Shown here in pieces: positions 1-5,224 of a stretch of DNA of 5,224 bases. The notes under the pieces were generated by a model. The model was given only the letters and a program-made list of their open reading frames with translations, was not told where the DNA came from and ran no database searches. The DNA lies in NCBI GenBank assembly GCA_017858295.1, contig JAFMBU010000124.1:1-5224 (forward strand). The letters run 5' to 3'. Each line of letters starts with the position of its first letter. Positions within the stretch are counted from its first letter, which is position 1. Both the position numbers and the translations under genes were made by a program. Source of the DNA: Porticoccaceae bacterium. GTDB taxonomy: Bacteria > Pseudomonadota > Gammaproteobacteria > Pseudomonadales > Porticoccaceae.

Positions 1-566
1 GGACCCTGAACTGCCGAAGCATCTGCAGCCACAACACCTAGAATTAGTGCAGCACCGACGATTGGGCCGACAGTAGTACCAAATGAGTTCGCTGCCTGAG
101 CTAGATTAAGACGGCTTGCTGCAGTCTTCTCTGGCCCCAGAGCTGCCACATAAGGATTGGCTGCAACCTGCAAAACAGTAATGCCACTGGCCAGAACAAA
201 GAAGCCAAATAGGAATAGCGGATAGAGGTGCAGACTCGCCGAGGGGTAGAACAGACAGCAACCCGCAGCGGTGGTCAGCAGACCAATCACGATGCCCTGC
301 TGATAACCGACCTTATCGATCAATCTGCCAGCAAAGGGTGAAACAATAAAGTAGGCGCCAAAGAAACAGAACTGCACCAGCATGGCTTGGGTGTAGTTGA
401 GATCAAATGACTCTTTTAAGAACGGAATTAGAATATCGTTTAGAACAGTGATAAAGCCCCAAAAGAAAAACAGACATGTCATTGCGATAAACGCAAAGGT
501 TTGCTTTCCCTGAACCTGACCCTCTGCCACTGTTGCAGTTGATGCTTCTGGTGTTGAACCTGCCAT
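1..566 (-). CDS. FHS-family sugar:H+ symporter (FucP/GluP-like MFS permease), N-terminal part only
   Basis: This is an inner-membrane major facilitator of the fucose/glucose-galactose symporter family, predicted to import a hexose or amino sugar with protons. I translated 188 codons; the frame is open to the window edge, so over half of a usual ~410-430 residue protein is missing. A ~22-residue polar N-terminus is followed by hydrophobic segments near residues 25-43, 61-79, 91-107, 115-134 and 164-181. Family hallmarks are FFFWGFITVLNDILIPFLK (33-51), VQFCFFGAYFIVSPFAGRL (64-82), ANPYVAALGP (136-145) and SRLNLAQAANSFGTT (151-165). Asp44 aligns with the proton-relay Asp46 of E. coli FucP, while FucP Glu135 is replaced here by Gln133, which argues for a glucose/galactose/GlcNAc-type carrier rather than a fucose carrier. 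The ATG at 566 is preceded by a GAGGGG Shine-Dalgarno-like run and by an in-frame TAA 18 nt upstream, so the start is well fixed. The family is confident; the substrate is not. Confidence 0.92.
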   Translation of the reverse strand, partial: MAGSTPEASTATVAEGQVQGKQTFAFIAMTCLFFFWGFITVLNDILIPFLKESFDLNYTQAMLVQFCFFGAYFIVSPFAGRLIDKVGYQQGIVIGLLTTAAGCCLFYPSASLHLYPLFLFGFFVLASGITVLQVAANPYVAALGPEKTAASRLNLAQAANSFGTTVGPIVGAALILGVVAADASAVQG

Positions 567-570
567 GAGA

Positions 571-578
571 CCCCCCTC
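571..578 (-). promoter_or_regulatory. Shine-Dalgarno site of the FHS transporter gene
   Basis: On the minus strand the sequence reads GAGGGGGG, with the GAGG core 8 nt before the ATG at 566. It supports that start. No other ATG, GTG or TTG lies between it and the upstream in-frame TAA. Confidence 0.6.
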
Positions 579-602
579 GTTGAATTAATAGTTTGAGTTA
601 TT

Positions 603-656
603 ATTTTAAAAAATTTGCTTGGACCAGAGATTAAGTGGCATTAAGGCTGGGCACAA
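603..656 (-). promoter_or_regulatory. possible promoter region of the FHS transporter gene
   Basis: The AT-rich stretch before the transporter holds two weak sigma70-like candidates on the minus strand. One is a -10-like TAAAAT at 608-603, next to a run of six T, but with no recognisable -35. The other pairs TTGTGC (656-651) with TAATCT (633-628) across exactly 17 bp, each matching only 3 of 6 consensus bases. Either would give a short leader of about 30-55 nt. The 186-bp gap after the mocA-like gene and the AT-rich composition favour an independent start here, but neither box is strong. Confidence 0.25.
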
Positions 657-752
657 CAACTATTCGTTGAATGGGGCCTTCTTTAGGCTTGAATGCCAAT
701 TTTTTTACCTGCTGTTACGCTTTACTGCGGGGGTGCGGGAGATCAAACTGAA

Positions 753-1331
753 TTAGGTGAGGGATTCGAGAAAAACAGCCCAGTCTTCAGGTGTGTCAAT
801 ATCCATTGCCCCACTGGGGAGGTGAATCTCAGTAATATTGATATCCGACCGCTGCAATAGCGCTTTGGCGCCGCTGTCCCCGGACAATGCTCTTAGCTCA
901 GCATAGAGACTGGGGGGGAAAATAGCTGGCACACCGCGGCGGCCAGCGTAATGAGCCGCGACTGTATTGCTGCCATCAAAGGCATCCAACAACAAATTCA
1001 ACTCATCTGTGGTTAGGGCAACTTGGTCGGCTAAAAGAATTAATAGGCCATCGGACTGAGGGTCAATATTGTCGATGCCTGCAGCTATAGACACCCCCAA
1101 ACCCTGTTGCCAATGATGATTCCGAATAATCTTAGCGTCCGAAATAAGCGGCTCGACAAGCTCTTGATTGGCCCCTAGCACAACAAACACTCGACCCGGG
1201 CACAGCCTATTGGCCTTATCTATACAGTGTTGCACCAGTGATCGACCACGATAATTAAGCAACTGTTTGGCAGAGCCAAAACGACTGGCCGCCCCTGCTG
1301 CGAGAACTAGCACGTCTATCTGCTGAGTCAT
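753..1331 (-). CDS. mocA: MocA-type molybdenum cofactor cytidylyltransferase (NTP-transferase fold)
   Basis: This cytoplasmic enzyme is predicted to join CTP and Mo-molybdopterin into molybdopterin cytosine dinucleotide (MCD), the cofactor form used by the xanthine oxidase family. The nucleotide-binding N-terminus reads LAAGAASRFGSAKQLL (10-25). LAAG, rather than the LAGG of GTP-using MobA, points to CTP, and K22 fits the conserved loop lysine. Further family motifs are NHHWQQGLGVSIAAGI (71-86), the metal-site region LLADQ (99-103), GVPAIFPP (133-140), GDSGAK (151-156) and DIDTPEDW (177-184). At 192 residues it matches the length of E. coli MocA. The gene is last in the operon: its ATG follows the xdhC stop by 2 nt with no clear Shine-Dalgarno, suggesting translation by coupling. 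Its position next to xdhC and a molybdenum hydroxylase strongly supports MocA over MobA. Nothing appears broken. Confidence 0.92.
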   Translation of the reverse strand: MTQQIDVLVLAAGAASRFGSAKQLLNYRGRSLVQHCIDKANRLCPGRVFVVLGANQELVEPLISDAKIIRNHHWQQGLGVSIAAGIDNIDPQSDGLLILLADQVALTTDELNLLLDAFDGSNTVAAHYAGRRGVPAIFPPSLYAELRALSGDSGAKALLQRSDINITEIHLPSGAMDIDTPEDWAVFLESLT

Positions 1332-1333
1332 TG

Positions 1334-2356
1334 TCAGCTTTCAGCCATTGTGTTGAAAGCATCACTTAAGGACTGACCATCAGCGCTCTGCAGGACAGCA
1401 TGGCATTCCGCCAAAATAGATAGAGCTATACCCTCAGGCAATTCTGCGCCGAGATTTAATCCCGCTGGTCCGGCAAGGGGAATGTGCAATTGCTGCTCGT
1501 CAAGCTGCGCCAAAGCCAAAACCTGCTGCTTGCGCGAAGCCGGCCCGAGTAATGCCAGATACCCTATGGCGCTGCCCTGCAACGCTTTAATTGCATGGGC
1601 ATCCATCTGTAGGTTATGGGACATTACCACTGCAGCATTCCACTGGGCTGCAGACTTATGTTGCATAAGCTGATCCAAGGGCTGACGGAGAATCTGATCC
1701 GCAGACATAAAGTGCTCACGCCGCCCATTGGCTGGCCGCGAATCCCAGAGCGTCACAGTCCAGCCCAAAGTCTTGGCCAACTGCACCACTGGTTGAGCGT
1801 CGACACCCCCGCCAATCACTAATAGATGAGGCGGCGGGCTTAGCCTTGTCAGCAACCAAGTCTGGTGATTTTTTTCAATTAATTCTGAGGAAGAGTTTTG
1901 AGTAGAGGGCTGAGCGATTTCCCAGCGAGACTCAACCTGACCATCATTGGCAATAAGCTGCGAATAGAGCCCACTGCCGCCGCTACTTAGGTGTTCGTGA
2001 ACGTCCATTAAATTGAGGTAGGCCAGTTCAGCCAAAATCGGCTGCAGCACAATATGCACAGTGCCACCGCAGCCAATACCCAACTGAAAGGTAATATCAT
2101 CTTCGTCGCTGCCGTCGTAGCTGACAAGCAATGCTTGCTTACTCTGCATCACGCGCGCCGCATGACGCTGGATATCCGCCTCCAAACAGCCACCGCTAAG
2201 CAGGCCAAACTGCTGCCCGAGATCATTAAACAGCATCATCGCACCGGCTCTGCGATAACAGGGTCCAACGGTTTTATACACCGTCGCCAACACCCAGAGA
2301 TGTTCGTCGCGAAGTGGATACCAATGCTTTAGCAGCTCAGTAAGATGATTATTCAT
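1334..2356 (-). CDS. XdhC/CoxI-family Moco chaperone and insertion protein
   Basis: The predicted role is to bind newly made MCD cofactor, promote its sulfuration and hand it to the apo catalytic subunit encoded just upstream; it is cytoplasmic and not part of the mature enzyme. The N-terminal CoxI/XdhC domain shows RRAGAMMLF (35-43), GLLSGGCLEADI (51-62) and GIGCGGTVHI (93-102); Cys57 and Cys96 sit in the two conserved motifs. A polar Ser/Asn/Gln/Glu-rich linker (about 140-165) leads to a C-terminal Rossmann-type domain with LLVIGGGVDAQPV (178-190), an acidic LWDSRP (203-208), SHN (246-248), YLALLGPASRK (266-276) and GPAGLNLGAELPEGIALSILAE (about 296-317). The 340-residue length is usual for two-domain members. 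The ATG at 2356 lies 26 bp after the catalytic-subunit stop and lacks a recognisable Shine-Dalgarno. Family assignment is firm; the sulfuration role comes from studied homologues. Confidence 0.93.
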   Translation of the reverse strand: MNNHLTELLKHWYPLRDEHLWVLATVYKTVGPCYRRAGAMMLFNDLGQQFGLLSGGCLEADIQRHAARVMQSKQALLVSYDGSDEDDITFQLGIGCGGTVHIVLQPILAELAYLNLMDVHEHLSSGGSGLYSQLIANDGQVESRWEIAQPSTQNSSSELIEKNHQTWLLTRLSPPPHLLVIGGGVDAQPVVQLAKTLGWTVTLWDSRPANGRREHFMSADQILRQPLDQLMQHKSAAQWNAAVVMSHNLQMDAHAIKALQGSAIGYLALLGPASRKQQVLALAQLDEQQLHIPLAGPAGLNLGAELPEGIALSILAECHAVLQSADGQSLSDAFNTMAES

Positions 2357-2382
2357 GGCGTTAAGCGTAGCAGCCCAAACAA

Positions 2383-4587
2383 CTAGCTAAGTCTCAGGGG
2401 AAGATCGCGTAGACGCTGCCCACTGGCCTTAAATACCGCATTGGCCACTGCAGGCGCCAATGGCGGCAAGCCCGGCTCGCCGACCCCTTCTGGATGTTCC
2501 TGACTCTCGACTATATGCACCTCAACCTCCGGCGCATCAGCCATACGCAACATCGGATAGTTATGGAAATTAGTCTGCTGAATAACACCATCCAGCAAGG
2601 TTATCTCGCCATAGAGCGCTGCAGTAAGGCCATAAATAATGCCCCCTTCTACCTGATCCCGAACAATCCCCGGATTGACCACCATGCCGCAATGAATTGC
2701 CGCGGTGACTTTGTGCACAATAATTTTTGACCCTTGAATCGAGACCTCAGCGATTTGCGCTACCGCAGAGCCAAAGGAGCTGTGGGTGGCAAGACCATGG
2801 AAATGCCCTTCGGGCAGCGCCTTGCCCCAACCCGCTTTCGCCGCAACCAGTTCGGTGGCTTGGGTCAGCCGCGGATTATTTTTCATATTGGCGAGGCGAA
2901 ACTGCAGTTCATCGATACCGACACTCTGAGCCAGTTCATCAATAAAGGATTCTTTAAAAAAGGCATTGGATGAATGCCCCACGGAACGCCAAAACCCGGT
3001 TCGTAAGCCCGGGTCCTGAGTCACATGGCGCACGGCTTTGTTGGGCGTATCATAGTCACCATAGATACCATCGCCATTACTCGGGTCGGCAATAAAACGC
3101 TTAAATATCGGATGGCCCAGCTTGCTCAGCCAATCGGCAAAGCCTTTATTGAGATAGTCGGGGGCCAACACTTCAAACCATTCATCAATCATATGGCCCA
3201 TTATATTGGGACCCACTCGGCGCACAGCCCAGGTTTCAATCAAACCCTGCTTAGACACACCGGCCTGCATACGCACTAGCGCCGCCGGACGATAGAAGTC
3301 GTTACTCATATCATCTTCGCGACTCCAGACTACCTGAATATTGCGTCCAGTTTGCTTGGCAATCACTACTGCTTCGGCAACATCATCCCCGAGGGAGCGG
3401 CGACCAAAACCACCGCCCAAAAAAGCCGGATGCATTTTTACTTTATCCGCGTCAAAGTCGCCGTAATACACCGCAGCCCCAGCAGAGGCTTGCACGGACT
3501 GAGTGCCCAGATAAATTTCACAGCTATCACCCTTTATGGCAACAGTGCAATTTAAAGGCTCCATGGTGGCGTGAGCCAGATAGGGAGCATAATAGTCGGC
3601 AGCAACCATTGTCTCGGCCTGAGCCAGCAGCTTGTCGCCCTCACCCTCATCACAGCACTCCAAGCCTTTTTGACTGCTGTCATTAAGGGTTTCGGTAAAT
3701 TTTTTATAGATACTGTCTGATGACCAGGAGCCGAGTTCGGTTTTTTCCCAGGTCAGCTCTAGGGCTGTGGCAGCCTGTCGCGCTTGCCAGTAAGACTGGG
3801 CAACAACTGCGACGCCACTTTTAATCTTAACCACATCGACTACACCAGATTGCTTGAGCGCTGCTGTGGCATCAAAACTCTGCAGTGCCGCACCTAATAC
3901 AGGGGACCTTACAACCACTGCGCGAAACAGATTGTCCACCTCCGCATCTATGCCAAATTCCGCGGTTCCAGTGGATTTAGCCAAGGCATCCAAACGCGGT
4001 CGCTCACGGCCGATCTGGTCAAACTGTTTCGGGCTCCTTAAAGGGGAGTTTTCTGGCACCGGCATCAAAGCCGCCACAGCGACAAACTCACCAAAGGCAT
4101 AGGACTTGCCATCAACGTTTACATGGCCATCAGCTAAGGATAGTTTGTCTAGGGGCTGATTAAGTTGTTTGGCCGCCGCATTGCGAATCGCCGCTGCAGT
4201 GTCTGCAGCCGCCTGCCGAAGAGGCAAGAATTGAGCCCGAGTCGCATTGCTGCCGCCGGTGGCCTGCATACCCATCTCGGGGTTTTTATAGTCTTCATGA
4301 AGACTGGCCTGACGAACATCAATTGCGCTTGGTTGGACCCGCAATTCCTCAGCAATCAATGTGGTTAAACCATCAAGAATTCCCTGCCCCATCTCACTGC
4401 TGGGTAGATAGAAAATAACCTGATTATCAGGGGTAATTTGAATAAAGGAGTTGGGTTCAAAGGCCCCAGCAATGGCGGAATAACCCTTGTCTTTAGCGAC
4501 TGCAGTGGAACAGCCGACGATGAGTCCAGTGGCCGCTGCGCCTGTGGAGAGGAGAAATAGCCGTCTTGTTATGGAAGCAGTTTTCAT
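2383..4587 (-). CDS. Tat-exported molybdopterin-binding catalytic subunit, isoquinoline 1-oxidoreductase beta (IorB) family
   Basis: This is the catalytic subunit of a periplasmic molybdenum hydroxylase of the xanthine oxidase superfamily, oxidising an aldehyde or N-heterocycle with water as oxygen donor. Residues 1-31 form a twin-arginine signal: TRRLFLL (7-13), a hydrophobic stretch, then IVGC ending at Cys26 and AVA at 29-31. The mature part carries EMGQG (65-69), TGGSNATR (110-117), GTAEFGIDAEV (207-217), HATMEPLNCT (339-348), the Moco-binding GGGFGRR (391-397), GFWRSVGHSSNAFFKESF (531-548) and GVGEPGLPPLAP (701-712), whose Glu704 aligns with the catalytic glutamate of the superfamily. 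At 734 residues it is close to full family length, with no frameshift. Its ATG overlaps the small-subunit stop (ATGA) and has a strong AAGGAGG site inside that gene. 'Isoquinoline' is only a family label; aldehydes and nicotinate-type substrates are equally possible. Confidence 0.93.
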   Translation of the reverse strand: MKTASITRRLFLLSTGAAATGLIVGCSTAVAKDKGYSAIAGAFEPNSFIQITPDNQVIFYLPSSEMGQGILDGLTTLIAEELRVQPSAIDVRQASLHEDYKNPEMGMQATGGSNATRAQFLPLRQAAADTAAAIRNAAAKQLNQPLDKLSLADGHVNVDGKSYAFGEFVAVAALMPVPENSPLRSPKQFDQIGRERPRLDALAKSTGTAEFGIDAEVDNLFRAVVVRSPVLGAALQSFDATAALKQSGVVDVVKIKSGVAVVAQSYWQARQAATALELTWEKTELGSWSSDSIYKKFTETLNDSSQKGLECCDEGEGDKLLAQAETMVAADYYAPYLAHATMEPLNCTVAIKGDSCEIYLGTQSVQASAGAAVYYGDFDADKVKMHPAFLGGGFGRRSLGDDVAEAVVIAKQTGRNIQVVWSREDDMSNDFYRPAALVRMQAGVSKQGLIETWAVRRVGPNIMGHMIDEWFEVLAPDYLNKGFADWLSKLGHPIFKRFIADPSNGDGIYGDYDTPNKAVRHVTQDPGLRTGFWRSVGHSSNAFFKESFIDELAQSVGIDELQFRLANMKNNPRLTQATELVAAKAGWGKALPEGHFHGLATHSSFGSAVAQIAEVSIQGSKIIVHKVTAAIHCGMVVNPGIVRDQVEGGIIYGLTAALYGEITLLDGVIQQTNFHNYPMLRMADAPEVEVHIVESQEHPEGVGEPGLPPLAPAVANAVFKASGQRLRDLPLRLS

Positions 4588-5123
4588 GAATTTGCCTCCT
4601 TATTGCCTAACACTGGGTCAAAAATCTCAACCAAGCTTCCCTGAGTACGTATCGCCTCGCCAGATTTACTTACCGACTTACTTACCGACTTAATTGCCGA
4701 CTTAATTTTGCTGTAGGTGCCGCAGCGACAGATATTGCCGTTCATGGCCATCTCTATATCCACGTCGGAGGGATTGGGGTTTTTCGCCAACAGGGCGCTG
4801 GCCGACATAAGCTGGCCGGACTGGCAATAGCCACACTGGGGAACACTGTGCTCAACCCAGGCCTGCTGCAATGGATGCAAATTGTCTGGGGTACCCAGAC
4901 CTTCGATACTGGTAATGGCAGCGCCTTGAACCGCCGAAACAGGCAATGTACAGGTGCGTACCGCTTCGCCATTAACATGCATGGTACAGGCTCCACAGAG
5001 ACCCATACCGCAGCCAAACTTGCTGCCCTTGAGTTTAAAATGATCGCGCACCACCCATAACAATGGAGTATCTGGATCTAGATCCACTTCGACAGGACTA
5101 CTATTCAGCTGGAAATTAATCAT
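4584..5123 (-). CDS. two-[2Fe-2S]-cluster electron-transfer subunit (IorA/CoxS family)
   Basis: This is the small subunit that passes electrons from the molybdenum site of its partner to an external acceptor. An N-terminal plant-type ferredoxin domain (about 1-75) has Cys38, Cys43, Cys46 and Cys58 in GCGMGLCGACTMHV and RTC. An all-helical second domain has Cys97 and Cys100 in QCGYCQSG and Cys132 and Cys134 in NICRCGTY. All eight cluster ligands are present. There is no signal peptide, so it should be exported by piggy-backing on the Tat signal of the large subunit. The length is 179 residues against about 150-160 typically; the excess is a C-terminal tail that begins with a Lys/Ser-rich four-residue repeat (139-154) and ends near IFDPVLGNKEANS. 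The ATG at 5123 is the first possible start after an in-frame TAA at 5168-5166; only a weak GAG stands upstream. It is the first gene of the operon. Confidence 0.95.
   Translation of the reverse strand: MINFQLNSSPVEVDLDPDTPLLWVVRDHFKLKGSKFGCGMGLCGACTMHVNGEAVRTCTLPVSAVQGAAITSIEGLGTPDNLHPLQQAWVEHSVPQCGYCQSGQLMSASALLAKNPNPSDVDIEMAMNGNICRCGTYSKIKSAIKSVSKSVSKSGEAIRTQGSLVEIFDPVLGNKEANS
4595..4601 (-). promoter_or_regulatory. strong Shine-Dalgarno site for the large subunit
   Basis: AAGGAGG on the minus strand lies 7 nt before the ATG at 4587, inside the last codons of the small-subunit gene. It is the only near-perfect ribosome binding site in the operon. It fixes the start of the large subunit and implies strong independent initiation as well as ATGA coupling. 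Confidence 0.85.
4663..4710. repeat. 12-bp tandem repeat, four copies, in the coding sequence of the Fe-S subunit
   Basis: Four adjacent 12-bp units lie at 4663-4674, 4675-4686, 4687-4698 and 4699-4710. On the plus strand they read gatttacttacc, gacttacttacc, gacttaattgcc and gacttaattttg. The first two differ at one base and the fourth is the most diverged. Because the unit is a multiple of three, the repeat keeps the frame and encodes KIKS-AIKS-VSKS-VSKS (residues 139-154), just after the last cluster ligands. The gradient of divergence suggests growth by slippage from an ancestral KIKS/AIKS helix end. Confidence 0.85.
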
Positions 5124-5224
5124 GATATGGCTAACTCGTGAAAGTAAGGTTAATAGATTGCAGACTTAAGGGGGAAACCACAAGTACTAAGGGGTGCCAA
5201 CAGTGACCGGCAATATCTCTTGCT
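5124..5224. other. leader upstream of the molybdenum hydroxylase operon
   Basis: This 101-bp stretch precedes the operon's first gene. It should hold at least part of the control region, but I see no strong sigma70 pair; the best minus-strand candidate, TTTCCC-16 bp-TATTAA, is weak. A short imperfect inverted repeat (minus strand TGCCGG-6 nt-TTGGCA, about 5195-5212) is visible. A preceding same-strand gene could end here, or a divergent gene could begin beyond the edge; the window is too short to tell. Confidence 0.4.

Larger units (their letters stand above)
567..752. other. intergenic region between the molybdenum operon and the transporter gene
   Basis: This 186-bp gap has no plausible coding frame. 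It contains the transporter's ribosome binding site, weak promoter candidates, and two direct copies of tcgttgaat (577-585 and 664-672). The upstream copy lies inside the short inverted repeat ATTC-GTT-GAAT (662-672). I see no GC-rich hairpin followed by a T run on the minus strand, so no intrinsic terminator for the upstream operon is evident; transcription may read through or end by Rho. Confidence 0.6.

Noticed and set aside
675..708. Plus-strand GGC-TTGAAT-GCC followed by aattttttt as an intrinsic terminator
   Set aside because: The stem is only 3 bp and no plus-strand gene ends here; it is in the wrong orientation for the flanking genes.
4149..4355. A 68-codon minus-strand frame inside the large-subunit gene, considered as a frameshifted piece
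   Set aside because: The main frame runs unbroken through the region with expected family motifs (EMGQG, TGGSNATR), so no frameshift is present.
1482..4368. Several 60-90 codon plus-strand open frames opposite the XdhC and large-subunit genes (for example 2054-2332, 3025-3279 and 3854-4102)
   Set aside because: They lie antisense within genes with clear, continuous family motifs, have unlikely compositions and show no supporting ribosome sites or domains.
4663..4710. The tandem repeat considered as a CRISPR-like or regulatory iteron array
   Set aside because: The units are contiguous 12-mers without spacers, lie within a coding sequence and preserve frame, so a coding minisatellite is the simpler reading.
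4754..5017. An 87-codon minus-strand frame inside the Fe-S subunit gene
   Set aside because: It is out of frame with the eight-cysteine ferredoxin-type protein, which explains all conservation in this stretch.
5195..5201. TTGGCAC on the minus strand, resembling the -24 element of a sigma54 promoter
   Set aside because: The correctly spaced -12 position lacks the GC of TTGC(A/T); only the first half matches.
5203..5224. GTG on the plus strand, with AAGGGG about 8 nt upstream, as the start of a divergent gene
   Set aside because: Only seven codons remain before the window edge, so coding potential cannot be judged; GTG plus a purine run is common by chance.
5187..5224. Minus-strand frame ending at a TAG (5189-5187) as the C-terminus of a preceding gene (QEILPVTVGTP)
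   Set aside because: It could be real, but the other two minus-strand frames are also open here and 11 residues match no family I can recognise.

Overview
The window reads as chromosomal DNA of a Gram-negative bacterium, most likely a gammaproteobacterium of moderate GC content, perhaps marine. That placement is an inference from the style of the proteins (a periplasmic Tat-exported molybdenum hydroxylase of the IorB type and an FHS-family sugar transporter) and from the balanced base composition. No marker gene fixes the taxon. Every gene I can support lies on the minus strand, so the region is transcribed from high to low coordinates.

In transcription order, 5224-5124 is a short leader with no convincing promoter. 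It is followed by a compact four-gene block. (1) 5123-4584 is a small electron-transfer subunit with two [2Fe-2S] clusters (IorA/CoxS type). (2) 4587-2383 is a large molybdopterin-binding catalytic subunit of the isoquinoline 1-oxidoreductase beta (IorB) family with a twin-arginine signal. (3) 2356-1334 is an XdhC/CoxI-family cofactor chaperone. (4) 1331-753 is a MocA-type molybdenum cofactor cytidylyltransferase. Genes 1 and 2 overlap by 4 bp (ATGA), 2 and 3 are 26 bp apart, and 3 and 4 are 2 bp apart, so the block is almost certainly one operon.

The logic of the operon is self-contained. MocA makes the cytosine dinucleotide form of Moco, and XdhC binds, probably sulfurates, and delivers it to the catalytic subunit. 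That subunit folds with its Fe-S partner in the cytoplasm, and the complex is exported by Tat. The physiological substrate (aldehyde or N-heterocycle) cannot be read from the sequence. The cytochrome c partner found with many relatives is not in the window.

After a 186-bp gap (752-567) comes the N-terminal part of an FHS-family (FucP/GluP-like) sugar:H+ symporter (566-1), which runs off the window edge. It probably has its own transcription start and may be functionally unrelated.

I found no RNA genes, mobile elements, CRISPR arrays or obvious new system. The points worth a second look are a 12-bp tandem repeat at the C-terminal end of the Fe-S subunit gene, a signal peptide on the large subunit carrying both lipoprotein and ordinary cleavage motifs, and the absent electron acceptor.
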